DNA from: Stephanodiscus triporus
Taxonomy: Eukaryota > Bacillariophyta > Thalassiosirophyceae > Thalassiosirales > Thalassiosiraceae
Length of the DNA stretch: 27,861 bases
Assembly (NCBI GenBank): GCA_036939755.1
Contig: JALLAZ010000069.1
Location: 1 to 27,861, forward strand
Reading direction: 5' to 3'
The notes beneath the pieces are model-generated. The model saw only the letters and a program-made list of their open reading frames with translations, was not told where the DNA came from and made no database searches. The position numbers and the translations under genes were made by a program. The number at the start of each line of letters is the position of its first letter. Position 1 is the stretch's first letter. This document shows positions 1-8,452 of this stretch, in pieces.

Positions 1-66
1 AGAGAGGGAGAGAGGGAGAGAGGGAGAGAGGGAGAGAGGGAGAGGAGAGAGAGTAGAGAGAGAGAG
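1..66. repeat. GA-rich microsatellite
   Basis: An imperfect purine repeat with units such as agagggag fills the left edge. It lies immediately upstream of the first ORF, whose frame stays open through it to the window edge, so it may be 5' UTR or promoter sequence, or low-complexity coding sequence. Confidence 0.9.
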
Positions 67-75
67 ATCGGGATT

Positions 76-2661
76 ATGCCCCCGCGGCCCCGATGCTGCA
101 CGCGCGCCATCACCGGCTCGACATATCCCGCCCATCAGTCGATATTCGTCTGCGACACCTGTTGCGTCGGCGTCGGCGTCGGCGGCGGCGGGACGGCCCC
201 CGCCAACGAAGAGGACGGCGATCTCCCGTCCTGCGTCTGTCGATCGTGCGCCGATGTATGTCACGCCAATCACGACGTTTACCTCGTCGGATTCGGACCC
301 TGCACGTGCGACTGCGATGATCGCGCGGCGACGTCCTCCGCGCCGACGGACGACGACGACGACGACGAATGTCCGACGGAGACGGACGAAGACGTCACGG
401 GGGGGGACGAGGGGGGAGAGGACGACGACGACGACGTCGCGGGGGAACGACGAAGACGAAGACGAAGACGAATCGGAGGATGCCGACTCGCGGAGTCGTC
501 GTTGGTCGAGGCGCGCGAGCTCGGATACGCGTCGCCGACGTCGCTCGACGCGACGACGTCGACGTCGTCGCGCATCCCCCCCCTCGCGCCGCCGCCGCCG
601 GCGGGGGGGGGGGGTTGGGGGTGGTATCCCCCCGTCGTCGCGGGGCGGGCCGATGACGGCGGGAACGTCATCGACGACGCGGCGGCGGCGCCCGCCTCCG
701 TCCGCTGCTGCGTCCCGTGTCGGACGAACGTCGGCGGGTACGACTGCGGGGCGTACACCCTCGTTAACCTCGCGACGGCGGGAACGGGGGGGGCGGGGGG
801 AATAATACGCGCGGATCTGATCGGGCAGGCCATGGCGCTCGCGGATCGTTCGAGGGATACTTTTTGGTTGCCCGGCGACGACGACGTGCGGCACGACGAC
901 GACGAGGGGCTGTGCGATTTGGAGATACTCGCGAAGATGATATATCGCCATCACGTGGGATCTCGCGGCATCAATGGAGGAGGAGGAGGAGGAGGAGGAG
1001 GAGGAGGAGGAGGAGGAGGAGGCGCGGAGTGGTGGGTGCAGGTCAAGCCGGCGGGGTCGACGTCCGCTCCCGTTGACCTGCACTACGACAAGGACGAAAG
1101 TCTCGCGGAAAGATTCGGATTGGGTTCGTTCCCGGAATTGTCCACCGTTACGTACCTAACCGATGGGGACGACAATGCCTCCACGATTATTTTCCCCCGA
1201 ACGTACGTCGATCCGGAGGACGTTACGATGGACGGGATGCTTTTGAGCCATCCAGTCGCGGGGAAGCACTTGGCCTTCGACGGCAGGTTGCTGCACGGCG
1301 CCCCGGCTCATCCGGCCCTGCTCCGTCGTAATCGTAGTCGGTGCAGTCGGGAGAGCGACGACGATCATCGCGAGGAGAACGACGGAGGAGGAGGCGGCGT
1401 CTCGTCGTCGTCTCTCAGGGTCACGTTCCTCGTCAACGTCTGGACGTCGAGGAGGCCGTCGGGGGTGAACGTGCTACCCGATTGGATACGCGACGACGTC
1501 CTGTCCGCGTCCAGGGCGACTACTACCACGGAGGGCGTCGGCGTCGTCGTTGGATCGTCGTCCCCCCTTCGCGATTCGCTACCGTTGTCGTTCGCGGGGA
1601 GGAAGGTCTCCGAAATTTCCGTCCCGGTCAATGATGTCGGCGGGACGCTCGTCGGGGGAGGAGGACCGACTTATGGCGAGGGGATGATCGTCCTCCCCTT
1701 CGTTTCAGAGGGCGCTACCTGGATGGACGACGATGCCGATGACGGAGCGGAAGACGTCGTCGAGAGGAGCGGCGTCGAGGCAGGTGAGAGCGTGGATGCG
1801 CAGGAAGTGGACGACGACGTCGGTGACGAGGAAGAGGAGGAGGAGGAAAACGGAGAGGACGACGACGGTGACGACGATGACGTCGACGACGACCTTTTTC
1901 TATTGCTCTCGCCATTCGCCACGGCCGAATACATTAATGACGAGGCGGACACTTTCATATTCTCATTCGTGGGAGGCGATGGCGCACGATTGGTCAGGGG
2001 GTCGGAGTTGGAAGCAATGAAAGGCAACGGCCATCCTAGGGGGAAACTGGCCGCTGACAAAGACGAGAAAGTGACGACGGCGACCAAGTTCCTCTCAGAT
2101 CTTCGTGAGCAGGTGCCGACCTTCGTATCGTCAATCGTCGCGCATCTCGATAGTCAATACTGGATGGACGTGACCGGGTACGTAGCCGATCAAGTTTGCT
2201 ATCGTACGGAATCCATCGAAGAATACTCATGCCTAGTAGATGCGCTAATGGCCGACCGAGTAAACTTCCTCCTACTTGTCGAGTCCGTGATCGGCGGGAG
2301 GCCGATCGCAACGTCCAAGCTAACAAAGCCGATAGAGGTCGGATCTCGGGGCGGTCAAATCGATGTCGTCGAGATCCCATCACCGAAGTACGGTAGTCCC
2401 TACCCGGCCGGGCTGGAACACGTTGAATTCGTTGTTGGCTACGGCTCTCAGGAATCGCCCGTGAACAGCGACGCCCATCGAGCGGCCCTCGCCTCTTGGA
2501 TGGAGATGCATCCCTCCGTGTCTTGGGATATCAAGGCCCTCGGTAAACGATGCAATCCCGACGTATCCACGAAGCTGGAACTTCCGGATCTCGGACGAGT
2601 GTCGATAAAGTTTCACCTGATGCCACTAGAGGATGTTATCAAGTTCGAGGGGGGCGTCTAA
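76..2661 (+). CDS. UBR-box / 2OG-Fe(II) oxygenase / YecM-like fusion protein
   Basis: Single uninterrupted 861-residue ORF with three recognisable modules. Residues about 7-80 form a UBR7-like zinc finger: C7, C26, C29, C53, C55, C58, C62, H63, H66, C76, C78, C80. Residues about 240-455 resemble a 2-oxoglutarate/Fe(II) dioxygenase: H336-Y-D338 as the HxD iron ligands, H407 as the distal His and R448 in RVTFLVN as the 2OG-binding Arg. Residues about 670-858 match the YecM family (VOC-like fold): NFLL..GGRPI, VVEIPSPK, GLEHVEFVV (H782) and SIKFH. Acidic and Gly-rich linkers separate the modules, and a poly-Gly run sits about 20 residues before the HxD motif. UBR boxes bind N-degrons; the oxygenase would hydroxylate an unknown substrate; the YecM role is unknown. 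The frame is open to the window edge, so the start at 76 is only the first ATG seen. GC and GAC-repeat content is extreme. It converges on the next gene. Confidence 0.8.
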   Translation: MPPRPRCCTRAITGSTYPAHQSIFVCDTCCVGVGVGGGGTAPANEEDGDLPSCVCRSCADVCHANHDVYLVGFGPCTCDCDDRAATSSAPTDDDDDDECPTETDEDVTGGDEGGEDDDDDVAGERRRRRRRRIGGCRLAESSLVEARELGYASPTSLDATTSTSSRIPPLAPPPPAGGGGWGWYPPVVAGRADDGGNVIDDAAAAPASVRCCVPCRTNVGGYDCGAYTLVNLATAGTGGAGGIIRADLIGQAMALADRSRDTFWLPGDDDVRHDDDEGLCDLEILAKMIYRHHVGSRGINGGGGGGGGGGGGGGGGAEWWVQVKPAGSTSAPVDLHYDKDESLAERFGLGSFPELSTVTYLTDGDDNASTIIFPRTYVDPEDVTMDGMLLSHPVAGKHLAFDGRLLHGAPAHPALLRRNRSRCSRESDDDHREENDGGGGGVSSSSLRVTFLVNVWTSRRPSGVNVLPDWIRDDVLSASRATTTTEGVGVVVGSSSPLRDSLPLSFAGRKVSEISVPVNDVGGTLVGGGGPTYGEGMIVLPFVSEGATWMDDDADDGAEDVVERSGVEAGESVDAQEVDDDVGDEEEEEEENGEDDDGDDDDVDDDLFLLLSPFATAEYINDEADTFIFSFVGGDGARLVRGSELEAMKGNGHPRGKLAADKDEKVTTATKFLSDLREQVPTFVSSIVAHLDSQYWMDVTGYVADQVCYRTESIEEYSCLVDALMADRVNFLLLVESVIGGRPIATSKLTKPIEVGSRGGQIDVVEIPSPKYGSPYPAGLEHVEFVVGYGSQESPVNSDAHRAALASWMEMHPSVSWDIKALGKRCNPDVSTKLELPDLGRVSIKFHLMPLEDVIKFEGGV
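973..1023 (+). repeat. GGA trinucleotide microsatellite (poly-Gly coding)
   Basis: An almost pure gga tract inside the oxygenase domain encodes a run of about 17 glycines just before the conserved WWVQVKP segment and the HxD motif. Such tracts are length-variable, and in-frame gain or loss would only change linker length. Confidence 0.9.
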
Positions 2662-2696
2662 CACATACTTAACTTTTTAATTACGTGAGAAGAAAT

Positions 2697-4774
2697 TCAC
2701 TCTACGTGATCCAACAATTTCAGGGCGGGAGCAAGGAGCACGCCCGCCCGGACCGTCACCACCCTCTCGACCACCGTACCGCCTCCGCCGGCGCCGCCGC
2801 CCCGTCCGCCGTATTTTTTATGATCCCCCCCCGCCCCACGATCGTTCGTGCGGACGACGACGGAGGAGGAGGACGACGATTCGAGCCCGTGAAATCGACA
2901 GACGGAGTGGAGCAATATCCTGTGGAAGGCGCTCGACCTTCCCCCTCCTCCTCGTCCGGCATCGACCCTCCCACCGCCGTTCCCCTTCCCGTAGTCGTCG
3001 TCGTTCGACGCGAAGTGAAAGTGCACGGCCGGGACCAACGCCGCGGGGAGGGAAGTATCCCTCGGTCGCTCGATCCGCCTCGTCGCCTCCTTCCCGATCC
3101 TACCGACGACGATCCTCGGCGGACGGGATAGCACCCTCCCGAGCAGGTCGTATACGTCCATCGATTGAAGAGGGGGATACCCCACGTCGTTCGCGTCGTC
3201 GTCGTCGTCGGTCCCGTCAACGACCGCGTCTGCACGCCCGTGCGACGTCCTCCCCCCCCCCGTCGTCGTCCTCCGAACCCTGCCAATGCCAGCGAGACAA
3301 GGTATCCCTCGAAGGCGTCCACGATCCCCCTCGCGTCGTCATCGTTGTTGCATCATCATCGTCCTCCCCCTCCTCCCCCCCAGGCGCACGACCTGACAAG
3401 TACCGATCGCAATCGCGGGTCCAGCGCACGATACAGCCTCGCACCGAACACCACGCCGTCGTCGTCGTCGGGGGAGGGAGGAGGATCGTCGCGGGAGGGA
3501 GGAGGATCGTCGCGGGGGGAGGAGGAGGAGGGTGCGCGAAGACTACGACGATGACGATTATTATTCGTCGATATCCCGAGCCCGCGCAGCCTCTCCGAGA
3601 CGAGACGTTCCATCGTCGTCCGCGACGGGCCGCCGCCGCCGCCGGCCGACGACGACGACGACGACGACGCCGCCTCCCCCCCCGAGAAGCGCGCGCGAAC
3701 GACGGCCCCTCGTTCCGTCCCGTCCGTTATCAACCTCGAGAATATCAACTCGTACACGCAGGGATAATTCGGCATGCGATGCTCCGTCCAGTAATCTCCG
3801 TCGCCGTCGCCGTCGTCGTCGCGACGACGACGACGACGATGATCCGACGGGTGGTAGTGCGCGTGCAGCCCCTCCGAGGACGTGCCGACGAATTTGTCGT
3901 TTTCCCATCGTCGTAGCTTGCGATGGGACGGACGCTGCCTCTCCGATCGCGTCGTGCCCGCGCCCGCTAACAACGATCGGCCGCGACGGCGAGCGTAATC
4001 GTCGACGTCGCGGGCGACGGAGGTGGAGGCGGAAGGAGGCCGCGGCGGCGGGGGGGGGGGAGCGAGGCGCATCCCCGCCCGTCGTCGGGGGGGAGGAGGA
4101 GGAGGAGGAGGAGGCGGGGGAGGCGCGACGGCCACGACGCGACGATCCCCGTCCTCCATCTCCTCCATCATCGCCGCCGCCGCCGCCGCCGCCGCGCCGT
4201 TCCCCCGCGCGCCGTCCCCCACGACGACGGCCGAGTCGCGATCGACGTCGACGTCGACGTCGGCGTCGTCGTCGTCGTCGTCTTCCCCCCCGTCGATCGC
4301 GACGATCGAGTCCGACGGTTGCGCCGTCCCTCCCCGGCATCGGAATGCGCGGCCGACGCCACCTTCGTCGTCGTCGTCGACTACCACCGCGCCAAGGGGG
4401 CTCGCGGCCGCGCTGCTCCGTCGTCTCGACGATCGAAGAGGCGTCGTCCTCGCGGCGCGCCGCGGATTCGAGACGGCCCGTCGCGGATTCGACGTCGAAC
4501 GTCCTCCCATTCCACCACCACCGCCACCACCGCCGCCACCACCTCGCGAGTAATTCGACAACGACGACGGAAGCAGGCCAAGCGACGCGCTCCTCGGTCG
4601 GACCGCGGCGGCGGCCGTCATTCTAGCCTCGCCGTCGGATATGTCCGAGGCGAGGGACGTCGCGGACGTGTCCGACGATAGGGACAATACCTCCTCCTCC
4701 TCCTCCTCCTCCTCCTCGGCGACGGGGCCTCGTGCGTCATCGTCGTCGTCGCCGGTATCATTATCGCCAAGCAT
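2697..4774 (-). CDS. R3HDM4-like R3H-domain protein (frame broken)
   Basis: Homology to the animal R3HDM4 family (R3H-associated N-terminal domain plus C-terminal R3H domain) runs through three reading segments in order. The 4774-3393 segment gives an acidic, Ser/Gly/Pro-rich N-terminus, then KLRRWENDKFV, MPNYPCVYELI and RLYRALDPRLRSVLV. A stop (TGA TGA near 3356) is avoided by a 63-nt GT-AG intron, 3392-3330, which keeps the frame and gives SVLVR-GIVDAFEGYLVSLALAG. A second shift falls in the region of a run of ten G (3252-3261), after which the frame opening at 3185 gives SMDVYDLLGRVLSRPP and the R3H core FHRILLHSVCRFHGLES, ending at 2697. One extra G in that run restores the frame. R3H domains bind single-stranded nucleic acid; the role of this family is poorly known. 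Start at 4774 is the first ATG of the frame. The intron and indel are inferred; family assignment rests on remembered motifs. Confidence 0.65.
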
Positions 4775-5296
4775 GGTTCAGATGTAAACGTTATCTCATT
4801 CACAACAACAACTCTTTTAATCACACCCAGTGGTCTCATTTTTTTGTTCTTAACTTCTTCCCGCCAATAAAAAGAACACTGGACAACAACATCATAACAT
4901 CATCATCATCATCTGTCTCTCTCGTTCCTCGACATATCCAGCTACTACATTCGCCCGTCGAACCTCCCCTCCGCATAGGGGGGTTGTCGTCGGACGACGG
5001 AGGCGGCGTGCCCGACACGCGGCTTGCGGGATCAACTCTTCAAGGATGTGTCGATAAATATACAACGAGCTTGGCCGTTTTAAGAGATCTGCGAGTCTGG
5101 GCATGATGTCTGGCCGAGAATGTAAGCTGAGCAGTCACACCTGCCCAATATTCGATAGGTGATACCCAGAATCGTCTTTGGTAGAGCAAATAGCTCGATG
5201 GAGTGTTTGGCCTACGAGACGATTTGAACTAAGAGGATGTGATAAACCCTCCAAATGCAAAGGAGGATAAACAATATCTACTTTACGATAATTTAT
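4775..5296. other. intergenic, no convincing gene
   Basis: Lies upstream of the R3HDM4-like gene and downstream of the Cys/His-rich gene, both on the minus strand. It becomes abruptly AT-richer than the island to its left. A short minus-strand ORF (5104-4892) is the only coding candidate and is not convincing. I looked for a tRNA or snRNA around 5060-5230 and found no proper fold. Confidence 0.5.
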
Positions 5297-6128
5297 TTAC
5301 ACAATAATCAATGCACCTGCAAGCAACGCAGTCATGAGTCCCGTGGTAGATGCCTTGGCAACTCCACTTGCAGCCGCTGGCTCTGTGGGCTTGGCCTCTT
5401 TTCCGTCATCATCATCTGTTTGGAGGGATGTAAATACGTTTTAGATGTGTTTTTGAGGAGAGAGAATCACACAGATGAAAACAAATCGGCGCACGACAAC
5501 ATCTTCGCGTACCGTGTCCTTCGTCGCATACGAGCGGATCGTCCATCCCGGCGTGGGCGTTGCAAATATGCTCGGCGCATGAGACCTCCAAATCGTGGAT
5601 TCCCGTCTCAGCGGCAGTCGTGAGGGCACCTTCCTCGCACAAGTCGTGTGCGGCGCGGAGGATGAAATAATACTCGCGGCAGGTGTCCGAGGAGCAATCC
5701 GTCGTACACCCTCCCTCGACGAGGATCACGTAGGCGTTGTTGCCGCTTGAATCGGCGCACGAGGGCGTGGGGCAATCGGGGGCTCCCTCGACGGTAGGTT
5801 TGACGATGTCGCAGTGCTCGCACGTCATGTCGTAGTCGTGAAAGCCGTCCTCGACTTCTTCGGGTACGCCCCCCTCGGGGCAGTAATCGTGATGGACCTG
5901 CACGATCAGCCAGTTCTTCTCGCATTCGGCGGAGGAGCAGTCGGTGGCGCAGTTGCTCGACTTGAGGAAGGTCAATGCGTCGAGCATCGCGCCCGTGTCG
6001 TCGCAGTCGATGTCGAAGCCGAACTCTTCAGCCTCACAGGCGCACTTGTGAGTATGGACGGCTTCGCCTTCGCCGGCCGATGCCGCGGAAAGGGTGGCTA
6101 GCAGAAATGCAAGGGCGAGTTTCATCAT
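5297..6128 (-). CDS. secreted Cys/His-rich tandem-domain protein, GPI-like tail
   Basis: Two exons: 6128-5513 and 5415-5297, with a 97-nt GT-AG intron (GTACGC...AAACAG). Splicing keeps the frame, giving 244 residues, and replaces a low-complexity read-through tail with DDDDGKEAKPTEPAAAS and a final hydrophobic segment (TTGLMTALLAGALIIV), typical of a GPI-anchor signal or a C-terminal membrane helix. Residues 1-18 are a signal peptide (cleavage after ASA). The mature part holds a Cys/His-rich N-terminus (HTHKCAC) and two copies of one domain 81 residues apart: C60-x3-C64-x4-C69-x10-HD-x-C83-x13-HD-x4-C103, and C141, C145, C150, H161, C164, H178, C184. I do not recognise a named family. The paired HD and Cys positions suggest disulphides with possible metal binding; that is inference. 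It is divergent from the phytotransferrin gene. An AATAAA-like AT-rich tract follows the stop. Confidence 0.75.
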
Positions 6129-6398
6129 ATTGACGGGCGTTTGTTGTCTTGTTGCCGATGAACATAGGCAGTTGAGGATAGAAGATTACTCTATGCCTTT
6201 TCTTGGGGTTGGGTTTCAAGACGTCATGACATACACGTGGTGAAAGATTATTTGTCCTTATCACCGGTGAATGAATGGTGGGGGGCTTATCTTAGGTTTT
6301 TGACACGACAGCCAGACATGCTTACTGTGTGGAGTTTGTACGTAGGCAGATACCATTAGGGGGGAGGCGAAAAAAACACGCAAGAGAGGAGACGAACG
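6129..6398. promoter_or_regulatory. shared divergent promoter region
   Basis: 270 bp separate the start codons of the Cys/His-rich gene (minus) and the phytotransferrin gene (plus). The middle contains GACGTCAT (6220-6227, CRE/bZIP-like), ACACGTGG with the E-box palindrome CACGTG (6233-6240) and the perfect palindrome TCACCGGTGA (6261-6270). Clustering of three symmetrical sites between two divergent starts suggests shared control, possibly by iron, but this is inferred from position alone. Confidence 0.5.
6233..6240 (+). promoter_or_regulatory. E-box-like element ACACGTGG
   Basis: Contains the CACGTG palindrome, a bHLH/bZIP-type site. It differs by one base from ACACGTGC, which I recall as an iron-responsive element reported in a pennate diatom; that recollection needs checking. 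Confidence 0.4.
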
Positions 6399-8045
6399 AT
6401 GACGAAAATCCAAGGAAGACTGCCCGCCTGCGCCTGCTGCGTGGCCGCAGTGCTCGCCGGCCATGATGCGACCGCAACGCCTACTGCCGCCAGAATGACG
6501 GCAGAGCAAGCGCCATTTTTAGAGTACCACCTCGAAACGAACGTAGATGCATTTGCCGCACTCGATCTAGATCAACGATCCATAGTGGCACGCCTTGCCA
6601 CCGGCGATGAGGACGGTTTAACTGAGGCTCAATCAGTATATTCCAATGGAAGGGACATCGCCGATGATAGAATTCCAGTCGTGACAATACGCGACCTTAG
6701 TGTTAAGGCCGGAGAGCAACTCTCGAATTCTTCAACGTATAATACATTCGTTGAGTTTTATGGGGGATTTGATTACGCGGATCAATGGGCTACGGCGAGC
6801 TTTACAGGGAATGCGACTGGTGAAATGTTTGATTTTGACTTCAGTCAATTTGAGGTGGAAGGAAGGGCTGGTAAGAATTACGAATTGTCATTCCCTTTTT
6901 TATATGTTGACTTTTTGCCTAAACCCCTCATATCCTACACGCAGCCGCAATCAAGTTTGGAATCCCAATTTTGCATGTGTGGATGCATGTTGTAGGTTTA
7001 CTAGAAACGTCTGCCGCTAATTGTCAGCGCACCTCGGACTCCTTCTCTTCTAATAAGGAAAGCATTGTTGATTGGGATAAGGTGAGTAACAGATATCAAA
7101 ATTTTCCGTTAAGTTGACGAACTTCTCTCATGATTTTGTCGCGATAATTATGAAAAGGCCGTGGCCATTTACACTGGATCAGAACCAAGGGAGAGCGGGA
7201 TTGGCGGATACTTCATTTACACGCTGGTGAAAAATGAGTGTGTCAAGTTTGGCATGTGCAAGAAAGGGGATAGGGCTCCAGTGAACACCATGATTTTCGA
7301 CCTCTTCAATGACGGAAAAAAATATTTGATCGAAGGAGCCTGCGCAGGAGCGAAGACCAGTGCAAACCGGATCAAGGTGCTCATGACAATTCCAATAATT
7401 CAAGGCTTGATTAGAGCAGTGTACGCATTGGATGTACAAAATGACTTTCAAGAAACAACTCAGGGAATGGCTGCTGCTTACGCGGCAGGACTGTTGCCTC
7501 TCGTGAGTAAGTGCAATGAGGGCAATGCGGTCGTTATCTACAACGATATGAAGCCCGGAAACTCTCTGATAGGAAGTTACGAAGTGGTCAAGGCCAGCTT
7601 AGAGCGAAGTTATGAATGTTTGGGAATCAACTGTGAACATGTGGGTGGGTTGATCAACTCACGAGGCGATGGATATCTTTTGGGCGCAGAGGCGTGCCAC
7701 GGTCTTCTACCCATTTCAAGTGACGACAGTGAAACTGACAGTGAAATGTATGGTACCGATCCTTTCTCTCATATGGATTCGGATGATGTGGTTGAAGTTG
7801 AAGATAATAGCCGCGAGTCAAATACTACTGCCAACGCTTTGTCAGTTGTTTTGATTATTTTTGGCATTCTCAATTTCTTTTTCTGCGTAGGGAATGTCTG
7901 GGTGTGGAAAAACAATAGAAAGGTGTCCAAGAAGGAAATCGACACACTGGCCGCCAGTAACGCGGTTTCCGAACCGATGGATAATTTGCCACCACACAAA
8001 GCATTTTCAATCGTTATTGACGAAGATGATAAAAATATTGTGTAG
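6399..8045 (+). CDS. ISIP2A: phytotransferrin (ISIP2a / FEA1-like iron uptake protein)
   Basis: Three exons: 6399-6870, 6945-7081 and 7158-8045. The introns are 74 and 76 nt (GTAAGA...CACGCAG; GTGAGT...GAAAAG), and splicing yields a 498-residue protein. The N-terminus (residues 9-21) is hydrophobic and acts as a signal peptide. The luminal part carries FEA1-family features: FLEYHLETNVDAFAALD near the N-terminus, IPIIQGLIRAVYALD, AAAYAAGLLPLV and YECLGINCEHVGG. A single membrane helix at about 430-453 (SVVLIIFGILNFFFCVGNVW) precedes a cytoplasmic tail of about 45 residues. In diatoms ISIP2a binds Fe(III) synergistically with carbonate at the cell surface and is internalised, and it is strongly induced by iron limitation. 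The domain order (signal, FEA1 region, helix, tail) matches. It shares its promoter with the Cys/His-rich gene. Start chosen for the signal peptide and its position after an AT-poor leader. Confidence 0.85.
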
Positions 8046-8452
8046 GGGGGCAGGAGACCTGTAATATCTTGAGGTTGTCGACGCCATCGCATTGTTTACA
8101 AGCGTGTGTGTATGCACACGTCTAGGCCATCGGGTGTGGATATGGAGGCGTGACTGTTCATGAGCGATTGGACTTGTGATTTCCACATTTATCATACTTC
8201 GGAGAGGGGCGAACTGTTTGCATTAGTATCAACGTTGAATATCTATTTAATCTAAATGATTAATGATGACACATCGCATTGATTTATCCTTCAGTAACGC
8301 GTATGGTCAGGCGGGCTTCTTGGCGACGATAGTACATACAAAAGTCTCCCTGCGGTAGCCCTCGAAGTCGTCACCAAACCCTTGTCCCTGCAACCACGGG
8401 CCACGCCTCCTAGAACTTTTTCCAAGCGCTCATTACTCATCTATGGAAATAT
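8046..8452. other. intergenic, convergent gene ends
   Basis: Lies between the ends of the phytotransferrin and MORN-repeat genes. It would contain both 3' UTRs. I see no ORF, RNA fold or repeat that stands out beyond a short gtgtgtgtatgcacac stretch. Confidence 0.5.

Noticed and set aside
279..833. Minus-strand and other-frame ORFs inside the first gene
   Set aside because: They are shadows of GC-rich repeat sequence; the plus-strand frame carries the UBR, oxygenase and YecM motifs.
3532..4626. Long plus-strand ORF (364 codons) rich in Arg
   Set aside because: It is antisense to the R3HDM4-like gene. Its Arg/Pro/Ser-rich translation is what GAC/CGA trinucleotide repeats give in any frame, and it has no motif.
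4892..5104. Minus-strand ORF beginning MPRLADLLKRPSSLYIYRHI, hinting at an LYR-type small protein
   Set aside because: The L-Y-x-Y-R stretch is only weakly LYR-like, the rest is low complexity and ends in a poly-Met run from atg repeats, and no splice pattern improves it.
5060..5230. Possible tRNA or small nuclear RNA
   Set aside because: A TTCAAAT-like loop is present on the minus strand but flanking bases do not form a T-stem, and no acceptor stem was found.
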